Shown: positions 1 to 9,335 of the stretch, piece after piece
Position numbering within the stretch: the first letter of the stretch is position 1
How the letters are laid out: each line of letters opens with the position of its first letter
Assembly: GCF_006475605.1 (NCBI RefSeq)
Contig: NZ_SSBC01000010.1
Location: 1,116,001 to 1,180,000 of the forward strand
Direction of reading: 5' to 3'
DNA length: 64,000 nt
DNA from: Asticcacaulis tiandongensis
GTDB taxonomy: Bacteria; Pseudomonadota; Alphaproteobacteria; Caulobacterales; Caulobacteraceae
The notes under the pieces: generated by a model
What the model was told of the DNA's origin: nothing
Seen by the model: only the letters and a program-made list of their open reading frames with translations
Database searches by the model: none
Program-made: the position numbers and the translations under genes

Positions 1-1
1 C

Positions 2-1693
2 GCAGGCAATCCGGTACGCTCACCGGTGACGGACTTTACCGAACAGTCGGCCCTTCCCCAACCGTCTATCGTGATTGCCGCCACCGAGATTACCGGTCTG
101 GAACTTAAGACTCTGGCCCAGCAATATATGCTGTCGTCCATTCATATCGTCCGCCCGGGACAGATCATTGCCCCTGATGATGCGCGCGCCGCCTTTTACG
201 ATGATCAGGGCCGTACGATTGTCGAACTGACATGGGTGCCGCAACGTGCGGGTCACGCCCTGTTCATGCGCGCTATCGGGCCGGTATTACTGATTGCCAT
301 GGGCCTTGGGGCTGTGGCCCTCTATTTGCTGCATGAAACCCAGAAAACCGCACGCAATCTTATTGCCTCAGAAGCGCGTGCCAAGCATATGGCCATGCAC
401 GACGCCCTGACCGGCCTGCCCAATCGCAGCCTGTTTACCGATCGCCTGACGCAGGCACTTGAGCGCATTCGCCGTCAGGGCGGCTATGTCGCCGTGCATT
501 GTATCGGCCTTGATCGCTTCAAAGATGTCAATGACACCTTAGGGCACACCGCCGGTGACGAACTGATCCGCTACAGCGCTACCAAAATTTCCGGTATGAT
601 CCGTGCGGGCGACACACTGGCCCGTTTGGGCGGCGATGAATTTGTCATCGTCCAGACCGACACGAACCCCCACAGTGCCGCCGCCCTGTCCAAACGTATA
701 CTTGAATCCTTAAGCGGTAATGTCCTTCTAGAGAGCGGGCAGGTCTATTCCTCGTGTTCCATCGGTGTCACCCTTTTGCAGGATGCCGATATCGAAGCCG
801 CCGAAGCCTTGCGTCAGGCCGATCTGGCCCTTTATCGCGCCAAGGAACAGGGCCGGTCGCAATATGCCTTCTTTGAAGTCGAGATGGACGCGACCATAAA
901 GCTGCGCAAACTGCTGGAAGCCGGTTTACGCGAAGCGATCCTAAGCGAATCCATTGAGGTCGTTTATCAGCCGCAAATGGATCATTTTGGCCGCATTATC
1001 GGTGTTGAGGCTCTGGCGCGCTGGTCGCATCCTGAGCGCGGGCCGATCTCACCGGCCTATTTCATTCCTCTGGCCGAGGAATGCGGCCTGATGAACGAAC
1101 TGGGTGCCCTGATCATGCACCGCGCCATGATTGACTCAAAGCGCTGGCCCGGCCTTAAGGTCGCGGTCAATGTGTCTGCGACCCAGCTCCGGTCAAGCCG
1201 CTTCCTGTCGCGCATTTCCGGCCTTCTGGCGAGCACCGGCGTGCAGGCACAGTCCATTGAAATCGAAATCACCGAAGGCGTCCTGCTTAACGACGACCAG
1301 AATACGCAGCAGACCTTGCGCGAACTGCGTCAGATGGGCTTCTCGATTGCACTGGATGATTTCGGCACGGGGTATTCGTCTCTGAGTTATCTTAACCGCT
1401 ATCCGGTGGACAAGATCAAGATTGACCGGTCTTTTGTCGCCAATCTGGGGATTGACCCCGATGCCGAGGCCGTTATTCGCGCCATTATCCGTCTGGCCAA
1501 GGCCCTTAATCTCGGCATCCTGGCCGAAGGCGTCGAAACCCGCGGCCAGCGCAATATCCTGCGTCAGGCAGGTTGTCCGTTGATGCAGGGTTATCTGTTC
1601 TCACGCCCCGTTGATGCCGACGGTATTGATGAGTTGATGTTTGGCCAGATTGAAAAAGCCGCCATCACCCACGGCATTGTGCGTATGCGCTAA
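2..1693 (+). CDS. GGDEF-EAL cyclic-di-GMP protein, 5' end cut off
   Basis: Bifunctional diguanylate cyclase / phosphodiesterase of the inner membrane. The frame is open to the window edge, so the start is missing; a GTG at 26 is only an internal codon as far as can be seen. The visible part begins with the end of a periplasmic sensor region (CHASE4-like, inferred), then one membrane helix (about residues 83-103 counted from 26), a GGDEF domain with an intact GGDEF motif near residue 202, and an EAL domain with GVEALARW near 326, DDFGTGYSSL and AEGVET. Both catalytic signatures look intact, so synthesis and hydrolysis of c-di-GMP are both possible; many such proteins use only one activity. It is followed by aroA after 82 bases. 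Confidence 0.93.
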   Translation, partial: AGNPVRSPVTDFTEQSALPQPSIVIAATEITGLELKTLAQQYMLSSIHIVRPGQIIAPDDARAAFYDDQGRTIVELTWVPQRAGHALFMRAIGPVLLIAMGLGAVALYLLHETQKTARNLIASEARAKHMAMHDALTGLPNRSLFTDRLTQALERIRRQGGYVAVHCIGLDRFKDVNDTLGHTAGDELIRYSATKISGMIRAGDTLARLGGDEFVIVQTDTNPHSAAALSKRILESLSGNVLLESGQVYSSCSIGVTLLQDADIEAAEALRQADLALYRAKEQGRSQYAFFEVEMDATIKLRKLLEAGLREAILSESIEVVYQPQMDHFGRIIGVEALARWSHPERGPISPAYFIPLAEECGLMNELGALIMHRAMIDSKRWPGLKVAVNVSATQLRSSRFLSRISGLLASTGVQAQSIEIEITEGVLLNDDQNTQQTLRELRQMGFSIALDDFGTGYSSLSYLNRYPVDKIKIDRSFVANLGIDPDAEAVIRAIIRLAKALNLGILAEGVETRGQRNILRQAGCPLMQGYLFSRPVDADGIDELMFGQIEKAAITHGIVRMR

Positions 1694-1775
1694 TACGCGG
1701 CGGTTAGCCCCACGGCAATTGACCTTTGACAGTCAGCACACTAAGTCATCGGACAAACACTCAGAGGTCTGTCCG

Positions 1776-3044
1776 GTGCATATCAACGATTATCCGCAAC
1801 TCGAAATCAATCCGGTGTCCGGTCCGCTCACAGGGCAGGTCATTCTGCCCGGATCAAAATCCCTGACCAACCGCGCCCTGCTGATCGCCGCGCTGGCGGC
1901 AGGCGAAAGCCGCCTCAACGGTGTGCTTTCCAGCGACGACACCCTGTATATGGCCGCTGCCCTGCGGGAAATGGGCGTGGAAATCACCAATCACGACGCC
2001 ACAACCCTGATGGTCCGCGCTTCTGGCAAGCTTAAGGCACCCGATAAACCGCTGTTCCTCGGCAATGCCGGCACCGCCACCCGCTTTCTGACAGCCGCTG
2101 TCGTCCTGGCCGATGGCGAAGTCGTGGTCGATGGCGATGAGCATATGCGCAAACGCCCAATCCTGCCGCTGGTCAAAGCCTTGCAAAGCCTTGGGATTGA
2201 CGTTTCCGCCCCGACAGGCTGCCCGCCGGTCACGGTTAAGGGTACCGGCCGCTTCGATGGTCAGGTCGTTGAGGTCGATGCCAATCTCTCCAGTCAGTAT
2301 GTTTCGGCGCTGCTGATTCTGGCCGCCTGTGGCACCCATCCGGTTGAGGTGCGTCTGAAAGGGACGGGCATTGGCGCACGTGGCTATATCGATCTGACGC
2401 TCGGGGCCATGCAGGCCTTTGGTGCGCAGGTTTCCACCCCGTCTGAGGGCGTGTGGCGCGTCGAGCCGACCGGCTACAGCGCCGCCACCTATGATGTGGA
2501 ACCCGACGCCTCGGCCTGTACCTATCTGTGGGCCGCTGAGGTTCTGACCGGCGGTGACATCACCTATCAGATGGACACCTCGGCCCTCACCCAGCCGGAT
2601 GCCGCTTCACGTGACCTGATCCGCGCCTTCCCGAATATGCCTGCGGTCATCGACGGCTCGCAAATTCAGGATTCGATACCGACACTGGCGGTACTGGCGG
2701 CGTTTAATAATAATCCTGTCCGCTTTGTCGGCATCGCTAACTTACGCGTCAAGGAATGCGACCGCACCGCCGCCCTGTCTCAGGGCCTGAACCGCATCCT
2801 CGAAGGGCTGGCGCACGAAGATGGTGACGATCTGATCGTACACAGCGATCCGGCGCTTAAGGGGCAGACCCTGCCGGCGGTGATTGATACCTTTAACGAC
2901 CACCGCATCGCCATGAGCTTTGCGCTGGCGGGCCTGATGATCCACGGCATTGTCATCGATAATCCCGCCTGCGTCAGCAAGACCTTCCCTGAATACTGGA
3001 ACGTCCTGTCGTCTTTAGGGGTAAGCTTCAAAGGAACGGACTGA
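1776..3044 (+). CDS. aroA: 3-phosphoshikimate 1-carboxyvinyltransferase (EPSP synthase)
   Basis: Shikimate pathway enzyme that transfers the enolpyruvyl group of PEP to shikimate-3-phosphate in the cytoplasm. The N-terminal PGSKSLTNRALL motif (about residue 24), GNAGTATRF (about 95) and a late DHRIAMSFA segment are typical of the family. I chose the GTG at 1776 because AGAGG lies seven bases before it and the resulting 422 residues match the family; the frame stays open upstream to 1641 and overlaps the preceding gene there, which is unlikely to be real. The 3' end overlaps the convergent symporter gene by 17 bases. Confidence 0.96.
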   Translation: MHINDYPQLEINPVSGPLTGQVILPGSKSLTNRALLIAALAAGESRLNGVLSSDDTLYMAAALREMGVEITNHDATTLMVRASGKLKAPDKPLFLGNAGTATRFLTAAVVLADGEVVVDGDEHMRKRPILPLVKALQSLGIDVSAPTGCPPVTVKGTGRFDGQVVEVDANLSSQYVSALLILAACGTHPVEVRLKGTGIGARGYIDLTLGAMQAFGAQVSTPSEGVWRVEPTGYSAATYDVEPDASACTYLWAAEVLTGGDITYQMDTSALTQPDAASRDLIRAFPNMPAVIDGSQIQDSIPTLAVLAAFNNNPVRFVGIANLRVKECDRTAALSQGLNRILEGLAHEDGDDLIVHSDPALKGQTLPAVIDTFNDHRIAMSFALAGLMIHGIVIDNPACVSKTFPEYWNVLSSLGVSFKGTD

Positions 3045-4608
3045 CGACCACAAGCGTCAGCGCCAGAAGCCCCAGCGACAGATAACGATAGTTCTTATAG
3101 ATCGGCACAGTGCGTAGCTGTGCCGTTTCGCGTTGCCACACCGCGCGCATGAACATCAGGCCGGATATGTCGTTCCAGTCCGGTGCCGGACGCAGGTGGC
3201 TTCCGGCGACGATGCTCAGGGCGCTGGCGGCGAAAATGACGAAGGCCGCCTCAAGGAAATGCAGCGGGATAAGGTCGAATATTTCGCCCCCCAGAAACAG
3301 CCCGATACTTAAGGCCGTTCCGATCACAAGCCCGCACCCTGCCCCAAAAGCATTGGCGCGTTTCCAGAAAATCCCCAGCAGAAACAGGGCAGCGACCGGC
3401 GGTACGGCATAGGACAACATAGCCTGTAGATATTCCCACAAAGTATCCTGTATCCGGCTCATCACCGGCAACCACAGCATGGATATGCCCATAACCGATA
3501 AAATGGCTACGCGCCCGGCATTCAGCAGCCAGCGCTCTGAGGTGTGCGGTCGGTAGCGTTTGATGAAATCAAGCGTCACCAGTGTCGCCGCCGCATTATA
3601 AGTCGCCGCCAATGACGACATCAGAGATACGATAAAGGCCCCGATTACCAGCCCGATCAGTCCCGTTGGCAAGAGTTTGACAATCATCGCCCAGAACACG
3701 CTTTCGGGCCGCTCAAGCCCCGGCAGGATCACCAGCGCACACAGGGCAGGCACAATCAACAGAAACAGGGTCGACAGCTTAAGGCCACCGGCAAACAGAC
3801 TGCCCCAGCGCCCGTGATCTAGAGATTTCGCCGCCAGCACCTTCTGAACCATGTATTGATTGGTGCACCAGAAATAAAACCCGATCAGGGGCAGGCCCGA
3901 TATCAGGCCTGTCCACGGCAGGACGGCATCATCGGCGGGCCTGACCAGTCTCAGCTTTGCCGGATCAATCTGTGCCGTCAGCGCCTCCCAGCCCCCGACC
4001 AGAGACAGGGCTGAGAATGACAAGACCATGCATGAGCCGATCAGGATCAGGGCCTGAACCGTGTCGGTAATCATCACCGCGCGTAAGCCGCCAATCAGCA
4101 GGAAACCCGCCGCACAGAGGGATAATAACGCACTGACCTGCCACAGGGTCAGGGCCGGAAACAACAGCTTGAACAACACACTTCCGGCGAATAACGCCCC
4201 GACTGTGTCCACCAATACAAACAGCACGATCGCCAGTCCCGAGACATAGGTTCGGGTAAAACGGCCATAGCGTTTTTCAAGGAACTCAGGGACGGTAAAC
4301 ACCCCCGACGCCAGATAGGTCGGCAGCACCACGGCGCAAAAGGCCACCAGCACAAAGGTCGCCACCCAGTCATAGTTATAGACACTCAAACCGTGCGCAT
4401 AGGCCGATCCACTTACGCCCACCAATGCCGTTGAGGAAATGGTGGCGGCAAACAGGGCAAAACCGACCATCGGCCAGCGCGCCTGCCGGGCACCTAAAAA
4501 TTGCTGATTAAGCGTTCTGATTTTCAGGCGACTCAATACGCCCAAAAGCGCCAGCGCCACCACATAGAGTGCCGCCACCGCCAGATCGAAACCTGCAAAC
4601 CCAGCCAT
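3028..4608 (-). CDS. Sodium:solute symporter, SGLT-like
   Basis: Inner-membrane Na+-coupled transporter of the SSS family, 526 residues with about 13-14 hydrophobic helices. The segment FYFWCTNQYMVQKVLAAKS (about residues 252-270) matches the region of vSGLT-type sugar symporters that carries the NQ.(I/M).Q..L.AKS signature, so a sugar is the likely substrate; this is inference from family resemblance. A GTD/ITDTVQ-like motif and GGLRAV in the middle fit the same subgroup. It lies on the same strand as the peptidoglycan-binding and GH9 genes, but a terminator separates it from them. Together with the secreted glucanase it may take up released sugars. Confidence 0.88.
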   Translation of the reverse strand: MAGFAGFDLAVAALYVVALALLGVLSRLKIRTLNQQFLGARQARWPMVGFALFAATISSTALVGVSGSAYAHGLSVYNYDWVATFVLVAFCAVVLPTYLASGVFTVPEFLEKRYGRFTRTYVSGLAIVLFVLVDTVGALFAGSVLFKLLFPALTLWQVSALLSLCAAGFLLIGGLRAVMITDTVQALILIGSCMVLSFSALSLVGGWEALTAQIDPAKLRLVRPADDAVLPWTGLISGLPLIGFYFWCTNQYMVQKVLAAKSLDHGRWGSLFAGGLKLSTLFLLIVPALCALVILPGLERPESVFWAMIVKLLPTGLIGLVIGAFIVSLMSSLAATYNAAATLVTLDFIKRYRPHTSERWLLNAGRVAILSVMGISMLWLPVMSRIQDTLWEYLQAMLSYAVPPVAALFLLGIFWKRANAFGAGCGLVIGTALSIGLFLGGEIFDLIPLHFLEAAFVIFAASALSIVAGSHLRPAPDWNDISGLMFMRAVWQRETAQLRTVPIYKNYRYLSLGLLALTLVVVSPFL

Positions 4609-4654
4609 GTCCGCCCCTGTCTGTTTTTTTCAGACAGTGACAGCCGCGCCCTGA

Positions 4655-4693
4655 TTTGAAAAGAGGCCGCAGAACAGATAGTCCTGCGGCCTC
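4655..4693 (-). terminator. Rho-independent terminator of the peptidoglycan-binding gene
   Basis: Perfect 10-bp stem (GAGGCCGCAG at 4663-4672 with CTGCGGCCTC at 4684-4693), 11-nt loop, followed on the minus strand by TTTTC. It sits just after the stop of the 4721-5791 gene and isolates it from the symporter gene. Confidence 0.8.
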
Positions 4694-4720
4694 CCGATCC
4701 TGGCTTTTAAGTCTTCCCGC

Positions 4721-5791
4721 TTAGCGCACCCGTACCCCTAAGGCCTCGACGGCCTCAAGTGACACCTGTCCCTGCGCCAGACCATTGTCGGCCTGAAACT
4801 TCTGTACAGCCGAGACGGTCTGTGACCCCAGACGTCCGTCGATCGGGCCCGGATTATAGCCACGCCGCTGAAGCGCATATTGCAGGGCGCGAATGGTTTC
4901 CGGTGAGGCGTTACGCTCACACAAGACTTCACGCCATACCGGCTCAGGCTCCCTTACCACGCGGGTGCGTTCGACATTATCATAGATGGCCGGAATATGT
5001 TCTTCGACGACGCGCTCAGGCTGGTCGATAACGGTGCGTTCGACATGACGCACTCTGGCGGGCACTTCGACGCGGCGCACGGTTTCAGGACTGATCTGAA
5101 CCTTGCGTTTAACCTTCTTGTATTCGCCGGGTGTTTCGGTCAGGCAGTAGATGGTCTGGGCACTGCCCTGATGCAGGTACTGGGTGGTTTCATAAGAGGT
5201 CGGCACCATGACCTCATGCTTGCCAGGCCAGTTTAAGGTGCCATCCGCCCGGTAGCGCACCGGACGATGCTCATGCGGTGTCACCAGCGCTGCACCCGTG
5301 GCGTAGCCACGTGTGGTTTCCCACTGCCTTGAGGGTTCACGCACCATAACATGCTCATGACGCACTTCGTATTCAGCCGGTACGCGCTCTTCGTAAGAGC
5401 TGGCTTCCTCAACGACCTGCGCTTCCGTGACCCTGCGGGTCACCGCAGGCACAGTGCGCCGTTCGGTACGGGCTTCGGCCACGAGAATCTGCTCACTGTA
5501 GGTTTCAAATTTCGGCGATTTAAGGAGCCGCGCATAGCATTGCCCCGGACGGGCAATGGCCCGCAGATCCTCAGGCAGTTCACCCAGAGAATCCGCCACC
5601 ACCGACGTCCCTTCGTCATAGGGGCGGAGTTCCGGCAGGTTTTCGGTTTGCACCTGATTTGTCCGTTTAACGACCGGCTTATGGCCGTGTGCCGCTACCG
5701 CGCCGCTTGTCAGCATGAGGGCGCTTGCCGCCACCAGCGAGAGGCCTGCCTTTAGAGTATAGTTACGCACCAGCGTCTTCCTTATCACCAT
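4721..5791 (-). CDS. Secreted protein with C-terminal peptidoglycan-binding domain
   Basis: 356 residues. A signal peptide is clear (basic start, hydrophobic stretch, cleavage near AVAAHG, residues 1-34). The middle holds imperfect repeats of about 45-60 residues rich in Val, Glu and Arg (patterns like VPAEYE.R.E.VMV.EPSRQWE, and VPARVRHVERTV). The last 60 residues are a PG_binding_1 domain (LQYALQRRGYNPGPIDG, then AVQKFQADNGL). The protein probably sits in the periplasm or outer membrane and contacts the cell wall through its C-terminus; no catalytic domain is seen. GAGGTG precedes the ATG at 5791 by six bases. A terminator follows. Confidence 0.85.
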   Translation of the reverse strand: MVIRKTLVRNYTLKAGLSLVAASALMLTSGAVAAHGHKPVVKRTNQVQTENLPELRPYDEGTSVVADSLGELPEDLRAIARPGQCYARLLKSPKFETYSEQILVAEARTERRTVPAVTRRVTEAQVVEEASSYEERVPAEYEVRHEHVMVREPSRQWETTRGYATGAALVTPHEHRPVRYRADGTLNWPGKHEVMVPTSYETTQYLHQGSAQTIYCLTETPGEYKKVKRKVQISPETVRRVEVPARVRHVERTVIDQPERVVEEHIPAIYDNVERTRVVREPEPVWREVLCERNASPETIRALQYALQRRGYNPGPIDGRLGSQTVSAVQKFQADNGLAQGQVSLEAVEALGVRVR

Positions 5792-5958
5792 TGCCGCACC
5801 TCAGAATATGACTTCTGGCGGCGTTGAATATCCCTTTGCCAGTCATCGCACCTTTAAAAGCGACTCTGGCTCAATGCTGATGATTTTAACGCTTCATTAA
5901 CCCTTGCAACAAGCCTACTCGCGTGTTTCGCGTAAATTAACCTTATTACGGCCTTATT

Positions 5959-7782
5959 TTACCGTCCAGAGCCTGCGTCACGCGCATCAAGCCAGCTTGC
6001 CACCCAGACCAGAGGCGCATTCCAGTTAATTGTTACTTCGTTGGTCGAATAGGAACTGACATGATCAATATAGCAGGTCTGAACATGACAGCCTTCAAGC
6101 CGCCTCAGCGCCTCCGGGTCAACTTCTGACGGCCTCTGGTTGGCCCCACCGGCGATCACGCCCGGCGGTGGCGACGGCAATGTCCCGTCATTTGTCCAGA
6201 AACGGTGATGGGGGTGCAGCATGGCCTTTTCGCCATAACCCGACACAAACGAGAACCCCAGCGGATTACGCCCCAGCACATAGTCGGTCAGATTGACCAC
6301 TTCGGGCGCATATTGCGGCCCGTGGCGATCGGCGAAATCCGCCCCAAGCGCCAGAATAATCGCGCGGTTCATGAAATCGGCTGTTGAGCCCCAGCGATAG
6401 GCACGATCAAACGGCACAGCATAGCCTTGCGTGGCCGTTTCCGCCTTCAGGGCTCTGGCACGGCTGACAATGGCCGCCCGCGCCGCCTGTTTCAGTTCAT
6501 CCGGTGCCGATAACGCCAGAGAAATCGTACCCAAAGTGGGCACATTGCCCCAGTTGAAATCAGCGACCGACAGATAATGCGGTGACGCTTTCAGCGCCTC
6601 AAGATAGGTCTCTTCGCCGGTGGTCAGATAAAGTTCTGCCGCCGCCCAGTAGAATTCATCGCTCAGTTCGTAATCGCCATAGCCGCCGCCCCCACCGGCC
6701 AGCACATCAATGGCATAGGCGTCCGGTACGCGTAAGGCCGCTTCATAGGCGCGTCGGGCAGCCGTCAGGCATTTGGCGGCATAGTCATCGTCCAAACCCT
6801 TGAACAGACGCGCACACTGGGCTGCGGTGGCCGCCAGATTAAGCGTCGCCGCCGTGGACGGATAGGACAGACCGCGCTTTTCCGTATCCAGATGTGGCGG
6901 AGTCGGCACGGCCGTCCAGTTTTCGTCATGTAACTTATGGTGCGCCATGCCCGACGCATCAACCTTTGTGAACTTAAGTGCCGTCAGGTTTTCGCGCTGA
7001 TTGCCGAGCGGCAGGGTCAGGTTCTGGCCGTCGGGCACCTGCATGCCCAGCATAAAATCAAGATTGAACCGTGCCTCATCGAGCAGATCATTGACGCCGT
7101 TACCGGCTTCAGGGATTTTCACCTTGCCGTCGGCGAACCCGTTCGCCAGCCCGTATTCATATATATTCAGCAGCGTCCACACCGATATGCCGGAATTGAC
7201 GACATATTTGCCGTGATCACCCGCATCATACCAGCCGCGGGAGGCATCAAGCTCATAGGGACATCCACCCCACTCATTGCCGCGATGATCCTTTGGCCCC
7301 CAGCAGGTGACGATTTCCTTTTCGTGAGCTATGGGTCGCGCCCATTTTTCGCCGACATATTGCGCCTCAATCGGCACGCCGGAACGCTGATGATAAAAAA
7401 ACGCCAGCGCATCATATTTTAGCGGCTCATAGACCCGTCCGATATCAAACGGCTGGCTTTGGGTACCGTTGACTGTCAGGACGTAGCCCTGCCCCGGCGC
7501 CCTGAAGCGGGAAAAATCCGCCTGATGTACCCGCTGTTTCGATCCGGCATTATCGCCAAAAGGCGTGGTCTGACCCGACGCCACTTCAATGCCATTAGCG
7601 CTCAGGATGCGCCAGTGGATGGGCTGTTCGCGATCAGTCACGACAATCGCAATCTTACCTGAGTTCGCTGTAAAGCCGGTTTGATTCAATTGAATGGCCG
7701 TAACCTCAGCCTGCGCGGCAAAAGCCAAAAGGCATGTTCCCGCGGCCATAAGGCTGGTTATCGTCGTTCCCCAACGCGTCAT
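5959..7782 (-). CDS. Secreted glycoside hydrolase family 9 (endo-beta-1,4-glucanase / cellodextrinase)
   Basis: 607 residues: signal peptide (1-26, ending AAQAEV), an N-terminal Ig-like CelD_N domain (about 27-120) and a GH9 (alpha/alpha)6-barrel. The catalytic-base pair is in YDAGDHGKYV (about 187-196), the late active-site segment GRNPLGFSFVSGYG is present, and the proton-donor Glu is in STNEVTINWNAPLVW (about 575-589). The family cleaves beta-1,4-glucans by inversion. The ATG at 7782 is preferred over a GTG one codon earlier. It diverges from purB across a 157-base gap. The SGLT-like symporter nearby suggests a glucan-use function, by inference. Confidence 0.92.
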   Translation of the reverse strand: MTRWGTTITSLMAAGTCLLAFAAQAEVTAIQLNQTGFTANSGKIAIVVTDREQPIHWRILSANGIEVASGQTTPFGDNAGSKQRVHQADFSRFRAPGQGYVLTVNGTQSQPFDIGRVYEPLKYDALAFFYHQRSGVPIEAQYVGEKWARPIAHEKEIVTCWGPKDHRGNEWGGCPYELDASRGWYDAGDHGKYVVNSGISVWTLLNIYEYGLANGFADGKVKIPEAGNGVNDLLDEARFNLDFMLGMQVPDGQNLTLPLGNQRENLTALKFTKVDASGMAHHKLHDENWTAVPTPPHLDTEKRGLSYPSTAATLNLAATAAQCARLFKGLDDDYAAKCLTAARRAYEAALRVPDAYAIDVLAGGGGGYGDYELSDEFYWAAAELYLTTGEETYLEALKASPHYLSVADFNWGNVPTLGTISLALSAPDELKQAARAAIVSRARALKAETATQGYAVPFDRAYRWGSTADFMNRAIILALGADFADRHGPQYAPEVVNLTDYVLGRNPLGFSFVSGYGEKAMLHPHHRFWTNDGTLPSPPPGVIAGGANQRPSEVDPEALRRLEGCHVQTCYIDHVSSYSTNEVTINWNAPLVWVASWLDARDAGSGR

Positions 7783-7939
7783 CACTTCTTTTCCCTGTAT
7801 TTTTTACTTATGACAACGCTATCAGGAAGCGGCGTTTTAGGCCAGACGAAACCTGTGGCCTGCACATTAAGTCTTGACATTGGGGGGTATGTTTCTAATC
7901 AGCAGGGTAATTTCCCGTCATTCTCCCTCTGAGGTTCCC

Positions 7940-9244
7940 ATGATCCCCCGTTATTCCCGCACCGAGGCCGCCGCTATCTGGGACCCGTCAACCAAGTACA
8001 AGATCTGGTTCGAGATCGAAGCCCATGCCGCCACCAAGATGGCCGAGCTTGGGGTTATTCCGGTTGAAGCGGCTGAAACCCTGTGGGCCAAGGGCAAAGA
8101 CGCCGCCTTTGACGCTGACCGCATTGACGAGATCGAACGCACCGTAAAACACGACGTCATCGCCTTCCTGACGCATGTGTCTGAAATCGTCGGCCCCGAA
8201 GCCCGTTTCCTGCATCAGGGCATGACCTCATCGGACGTGCTTGACACCTGTTTTGCCGTTCAGCTTCAGCGGTCGTCTGACCTTCTGATCGAGGGCGTAG
8301 ATGCCCTGCTGGCAGCCATCAAAAAGCGTGCGCTTGAACACAAGTTCACCCCCTGCGTCGGTCGTTCGCATGGCATCCACGCTGAGCCGGTGACCTTTGG
8401 TCTGAAACTGGCCGGTTACTACGCCGAGTTTGTTCGTGCCAAAAAACGCCTTGAGATCGCCCGCGAAGAAATTTCGACCTGCGCCATTTCCGGTGCGGTT
8501 GGCACCTTCGCCAATGTCTCGCCCGAAGTTGAAGCCTATGTCGCCGAGCAGATGGGCCTTCAGGTCGAGCCGGTCTCCACTCAGGTCATCCCGCGCGACC
8601 GACACGCGGCTTTCTTCGCGGCTCTGGGTGTGGTTGCCTCTAGCATTGAGCGTCTGGCCGTCGAAATCCGTCACCTGCAACGTACCGAAGTGCTTGAGGC
8701 CGAAGAATTCTTCTCGAAGGGCCAGAAAGGCTCATCGGCCATGCCGCACAAGCGTAACCCGATCCTGACGGAAAACCTGACGGGTCTGGCGCGTCTGGTG
8801 CGTTCGGCTGTGGTGCCTGCCATGGAAAACGTTGCCCTGTGGCACGAACGCGACATCAGCCATTCGTCCGTTGAACGCGGCATTGCCCCTGACGCCTGCG
8901 TGCATCTGGATTTCGCCCTGCGTCGTCTGGCCGGTGTGATTGAGAACCTTTTGATCTATCCAGAAAACATGCAAAAGAACCTCGACCGTCTCGGCGGTCT
9001 GGTGCACTCGCAGCGCGTGCTTCTGGCGCTGACGCAAAAGGGCATGAGCCGCGAAGACAGCTATTCGGCGGTTCAGCGTAACGCCATGCGCGTCTGGCGC
9101 GGCGAAGGCAACTTCCTCGATTTCCTGAGTGCCGACGAGGACGTCTCGAAATTCTTCACGCGTGAGGAACTGGAGCCCTTCTTCGACCTTGGCTACCACA
9201 CCAAACACGTCGACACGATCTTCGCCCGCGTCTTCGGCGAATAA
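7940..9244 (+). CDS. purB: Adenylosuccinate lyase
   Basis: Purine biosynthesis enzyme acting twice: SAICAR to AICAR plus fumarate, and adenylosuccinate to AMP plus fumarate. 434 residues; the fumarase-superfamily signature GSSAMPHKRNP lies near residue 263, TSSDVLDT near residue 94, and the catalytic His region SHGIHAEP near 140. The ATG at 7940 with GAGG at 7931-7934 gives the expected N-terminus (MIPRYSR.E); an in-frame TTG at 7874 would add 22 residues and overlaps a TTGACA (7874-7879) that may be part of the promoter. Confidence 0.97.
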   Translation: MIPRYSRTEAAAIWDPSTKYKIWFEIEAHAATKMAELGVIPVEAAETLWAKGKDAAFDADRIDEIERTVKHDVIAFLTHVSEIVGPEARFLHQGMTSSDVLDTCFAVQLQRSSDLLIEGVDALLAAIKKRALEHKFTPCVGRSHGIHAEPVTFGLKLAGYYAEFVRAKKRLEIAREEISTCAISGAVGTFANVSPEVEAYVAEQMGLQVEPVSTQVIPRDRHAAFFAALGVVASSIERLAVEIRHLQRTEVLEAEEFFSKGQKGSSAMPHKRNPILTENLTGLARLVRSAVVPAMENVALWHERDISHSSVERGIAPDACVHLDFALRRLAGVIENLLIYPENMQKNLDRLGGLVHSQRVLLALTQKGMSREDSYSAVQRNAMRVWRGEGNFLDFLSADEDVSKFFTREELEPFFDLGYHTKHVDTIFARVFGE

Positions 9245-9251
9245 ACCCATA

Positions 9252-9316
9252 CCTCCCCATCTCTGATGGGGAGGGGGACCGCACGAGCCGCAGGCAAGAT
9301 GCGGTGGTGGGGGTTC
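9252..9316. repeat. Caulobacterales-type dispersed intergenic repeat
   Basis: Perfect 10-bp palindrome CCTCCCCATC / GATGGGGAGG with a 3-nt loop (9252-9274), followed by GGGGACCGC and GCGGTGGTGGGGG. Similar GC-rich modules occur many times between genes in Caulobacter relatives (family knowledge). There is no T run after it, so it is not a standard terminator of purB. Confidence 0.6.
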
Positions 9317-9335
9317 TGTATTGTAAAGGTTTCCC